A stretch of 33,023 bases of DNA. Origin: Ardenticatenaceae bacterium. GTDB lineage: Bacteria > Chloroflexota > Anaerolineae > Promineifilales > Promineifilaceae. Position 1 is the stretch's first letter. Every line of letters starts with the position of its first letter. The translations under genes and the position numbers were made by a program. Shown in pieces: positions 31,201-33,023 of this stretch. Where the stretch lies: contig JALUPA010000258.1 in assembly GCA_027054335.1 (NCBI GenBank), forward strand, positions 1 through 33,023, read 5' to 3'. The notes under the pieces were generated by a model that worked only from the letters and a program-made list of their open reading frames with translations, searched no databases and was not told where the DNA came from.

Positions 31201-31236
31201 GCCTATTTCGTACTAAAAGGCATTTACGAAATAGGC
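31201..31236. promoter_or_regulatory. 36-bp operator: 12-bp inverted arms
   Basis: GCCTATTTCGTA (31201-31212) and TACGAAATAGGC (31225-31236) are perfect arms with a 12-nt spacer. It sits between the divergent AOR unit and the MerR-type regulator and covers that regulator's transcription start. It is the best candidate for its binding site. Confidence 0.7.
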
Positions 31237-31253
31237 CATACGAAGAGTTGCTG

Positions 31254-31874
31254 ATGACAAATGAATTGCAGCCAGGTGAAACATGGTTATCGCTGACGCA
31301 GGCTGCCAGGCAATTTAATGTCCATCCGACAACGCTGCGCCGGTGGGCGAATAACGGGCAAATTCCCTATATTTTGACGCCTGGCGGGCATCGTCGTTTT
31401 GCTTTGTCTGACATTGAGGCGTTTTTTAAGCGCCAGCAAAGGGGCAGGCAGTCGGTACCGCAAGTCTGGGCGGATAAGGCGTTAACCCATACCCGGCAGG
31501 AAATGGGCCAATATTCGGACTCATCCTGGATGATGGCGATGAATGATCATTACCGGGAAGTTCACCGTCACCTGGGGCAAAAGCTGCTGGGTCTGACGCT
31601 GCAATATATTTCGGGCAATGGAAAAAGTGAGCAGCTGCTGGAGGAGGCGCGGCATATTGGGCATGAATACGGCCGTATCAGCCAGGAACTCAATCTCCCG
31701 CTCACCGTTCCCCTGCAAGCCTCCCTCTTTTTCCGCGACCGGCTGATTGAAGCCGCTTTGCAACTCCCCGATTCCACCCGCATTAAATCTAATGAAAACC
31801 TGTATTTGCTGGAACGAATCAACACGCTTATCAATACCGTCCATCTGGCTATTGCGGAAATGTATGCGGCGTGA
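31254..31874 (+). CDS. MerR-type / excisionase-fold DNA-binding regulator
   Basis: The 206-residue protein has an N-terminal HTH (about 11-60): WLSLTQAARQFNVHPTTLRRWANNG, then TPGGHRRFALSDIEAF. These are the signature of MerR/BldC-like domains. The C-terminal 130 residues are helical (RHIGHEYGRISQELNLP, LERINTLINTVHLAIAEMYA) and may be a ligand-binding or oligomerisation domain. It is divergent from the globin-MoaD/aor unit with a shared palindrome, so it probably controls it. ATG 31254 is preferred over TTG 31248. Confidence 0.8.
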   Translation: MTNELQPGETWLSLTQAARQFNVHPTTLRRWANNGQIPYILTPGGHRRFALSDIEAFFKRQQRGRQSVPQVWADKALTHTRQEMGQYSDSSWMMAMNDHYREVHRHLGQKLLGLTLQYISGNGKSEQLLEEARHIGHEYGRISQELNLPLTVPLQASLFFRDRLIEAALQLPDSTRIKSNENLYLLERINTLINTVHLAIAEMYAA

Positions 31875-31909
31875 TGTTGTAATTTGTGAAAGTGGAGTGT
31901 CACATATTA

Positions 31910-31918
31910 TGCTATAAT
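31910..31918 (+). promoter_or_regulatory. Extended -10 promoter
   Basis: TGCTATAAT is a textbook extended -10 (TGnTATAAT) 29 nt before the DUF433 gene. Confidence 0.6.
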
Positions 31919-31946
31919 GACGTAACGAAGAACACGGAGGATGTCC

Positions 31947-32228
31947 ATGTTACAAGTTACCAGGCACCGTTATATTGTTACTGATGGTCGGATTCTTGGC
32001 GGCGAACCAATCATTGAGGGTACACGCACGCCGGTCAGAGCCATAGTGGAAATGTGGCGGCAAGGTATGCTGCCGGAAGAAATCTCTCAACAATTGCCCC
32101 ATCTTACATTAGCTCAAGTATTTGACGCATTGAGTTTTTACAGTGATCATCAGGAAGAAATTAACGAATATATTGAACGAAACCGTATTCCTGACGAATT
32201 GATCGACTCGTCTGCCGCTTTGTTGTGA
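31947..32228 (+). CDS. DUF433 antitoxin
   Basis: The 93-residue protein has the DUF433 pattern: RYIVTDGRILGGEPIIEGTRTPVRAI, MLPEEISQQLPHLTLAQVFDALSFYSDH, an HTH-like fold of VapB-type antitoxins. GGAGG ends 6 nt before ATG 31947, so this start is preferred to 31941. It overlaps the next gene by 4 nt. Confidence 0.88.
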   Translation: MLQVTRHRYIVTDGRILGGEPIIEGTRTPVRAIVEMWRQGMLPEEISQQLPHLTLAQVFDALSFYSDHQEEINEYIERNRIPDELIDSSAALL

Positions 32229-32572
32229 ACCGTTTGTTTATTGAATTGTATCTGGATGAAGATGTTAGCGTTCTTGTGGCCGACATTTTACGCAGCCGAG
32301 GATTTGCGGCTTTGACCACAAGGGATGCCGGAAATCTGGGGAGTTCAGATATTGATCAGTTGGCTTATGCTGTACAGCATAACAAGGCGCTGTTGACGCA
32401 TAACCGGGCTGATTTTGAGCAATTGGCTGAACAATATCGGGTGGAAGGCAAAATGCATTATGGTGTTGTTCTGGCAGTGCGTTATCCACCTTATGAATTG
32501 GTACGACGACTTATGCGGATTTTGAACCAGATTACCGCCGATGAAATGCAAAACCAAGTGCGTTATATCTAG
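32225..32572 (+). CDS. DUF5615 PIN-like toxin
   Basis: The 115-residue protein begins (GTG) with LFIELYLDEDVSVLVADILRSRG, then LTTRDAGNLGSSDIDQLAYA and LLTHNRADF, the DUF5615/Mut7-C PIN-like motif set. The DUF433-DUF5615 pairing is a common toxin-antitoxin module. The GTGA overlap implies coupling. Confidence 0.88.
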   Translation: MNRLFIELYLDEDVSVLVADILRSRGFAALTTRDAGNLGSSDIDQLAYAVQHNKALLTHNRADFEQLAEQYRVEGKMHYGVVLAVRYPPYELVRRLMRILNQITADEMQNQVRYI

Positions 32573-32687
32573 TTTTGCTTGTGTCTGTGCAGTAAAGATA
32601 CTTTAACGTAGGTATAGCGTCCCCTGAACATCATTGGGCAGTTGTTGCCCGCCCTATGGCAATCCCATACAATGCGCTTTCAATTCA

Positions 32688-32721
32688 AGACCTGACAGAT
32701 TTCTGAAAAACCTGTCAGGTC
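32688..32721. repeat. Inverted repeat AGACCTGACAG...CTGTCAGGTCT
   Basis: Perfect 11-bp arms (32688-32698, 32711-32721) with a 12-nt spacer, just before murJ. It may be a dispersed repeat or a terminator for the upstream pair, but no T-run follows. The remaining gap 32573-32739 has no gene. Confidence 0.65.
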
Positions 32722-32739
32722 TGCCGCAGGTAAAAGCTC

Positions 32740-33023
32740 TTGATTGAACCCACAGATACATCTGAGGTAACAGAACAGCCGGTGGTTACGGCCGTAGCTC
32801 CCCCGCCCAAAAATCTGGGCGAAGACCGGGGCGTGATTAAAGCGGCTACCGTCCTGGCGATTGGCAACGTTACCAGCCGCGTGTTGGGCCTGGGGCGGGA
32901 GATTGTCAAATCCAACCTGTTTGGCGCGTCTCCCCTGTTGGCGGCGTACACGGTGGCGGCGCTGGTTCCCATGACCCTGTTCAACCTGATTACCGGTGGG
33001 GAGATGGTCAGTTCTTCCCTGGT
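32740..33023 (+). CDS. murJ: MurJ/MviN lipid II flippase, N-terminal part (cut by window edge)
   Basis: From a TTG at 32740 (AGGT 8 nt upstream) the frame runs open to the end: an acidic, Pro-rich N-terminal tail (EPTDTSEVTEQPVVTAVAPP), then ATVLAIGNVTSRVLGLGREI, and a membrane segment with LAAYTVAALVPMTLFNLITGG. This is the first part of MurJ, which flips lipid II across the membrane for peptidoglycan synthesis. The start codon is uncertain because no ATG is available upstream in frame within the visible region. Confidence 0.82.
   Translation, partial: MIEPTDTSEVTEQPVVTAVAPPPKNLGEDRGVIKAATVLAIGNVTSRVLGLGREIVKSNLFGASPLLAAYTVAALVPMTLFNLITGGEMVSSSL

Overview
The window looks like a chromosomal stretch of an uncultured or little-studied Chloroflexota (Anaerolineae/Ardenticatenia-like) bacterium. 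This is inferred from gene content (IcmF, tungsten aldehyde oxidoreductase, MoaD variants, four-helix-bundle S23 protein, Uma2, many toxin-antitoxin pairs), moderate GC, and repeat-laden intergenic DNA. No rRNA, tRNA, CRISPR or complete transposase was found. The octamer ACGGCCGT occurs about 49 times by eye, where fewer than one is expected by chance. It behaves like a HIP1-type highly iterated palindrome.

Layout. 1-429 is the N-terminus of a CHAT-protease-like protein (minus, cut by the window edge). 567-9126 is a plus-strand cluster: a GntR/UTRA regulator, two different aspartate/ornithine-carbamoyltransferase-family enzymes, carbamate kinase, a threonine-synthase-like PLP enzyme and a TrpB-fold PLP enzyme. 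It is interrupted by an S23 four-helix protein, a Uma2 nuclease and an RHH/PIN toxin-antitoxin pair. The logic resembles fermentative ureido-compound catabolism (carbamoyl phosphate to ATP). 9736-15169 (minus) is a cysteine/sulfur-carrier region: JAMM protease, CysO-like sulfur carrier and MoeB-rhodanese activator under a SAM-I riboswitch. Two CysM/CysK-type synthases accompany it. One is preceded by a 13-codon leader peptide with Cys-Arg-Cys and a mutually exclusive antiterminator/terminator. A lysoplasmalogenase lies between the synthases.

15418-17077 is an ECF sigma/anti-sigma/membrane-protein operon. 17186-17957 is higBA with a perfect 25-bp operator palindrome. 18049-22810 is a minus operon of mntA-hepT toxin-antitoxin genes, icmF (fused B12 mutase and chaperone GTPase) and a DUF2283 protein, joined by 3-4 nt junctions. 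22923-25499 holds an orphan YgiT zinc finger, a PIN/RHH pair, a DUF3592 protein and two hypotheticals. 25687-28044 carries phosphoglucomutase (flanked on both sides by the same palindromic repeat), MoaD and a small MoaD-linked protein. 28157-31056 (minus) is tungsten aldehyde ferredoxin oxidoreductase preceded by a putative protoglobin-MoaD fusion. This diverges from a MerR-type regulator across a 36-bp palindrome. 31947-32572 is a DUF433/DUF5615 toxin-antitoxin pair, and 32740 to the end is the start of murJ.

The most unusual signals are the iterated ACGGCCGT octamer and the 'word repeats' in intergenic DNA, one of which forms the P3 arm of the SAM riboswitch. Others are the probable cysteine attenuator, and three MoaD-like proteins with three different C-terminal tails (GG-RLI, GGG, PPGR), one fused to a globin-like domain next to a tungsten enzyme.
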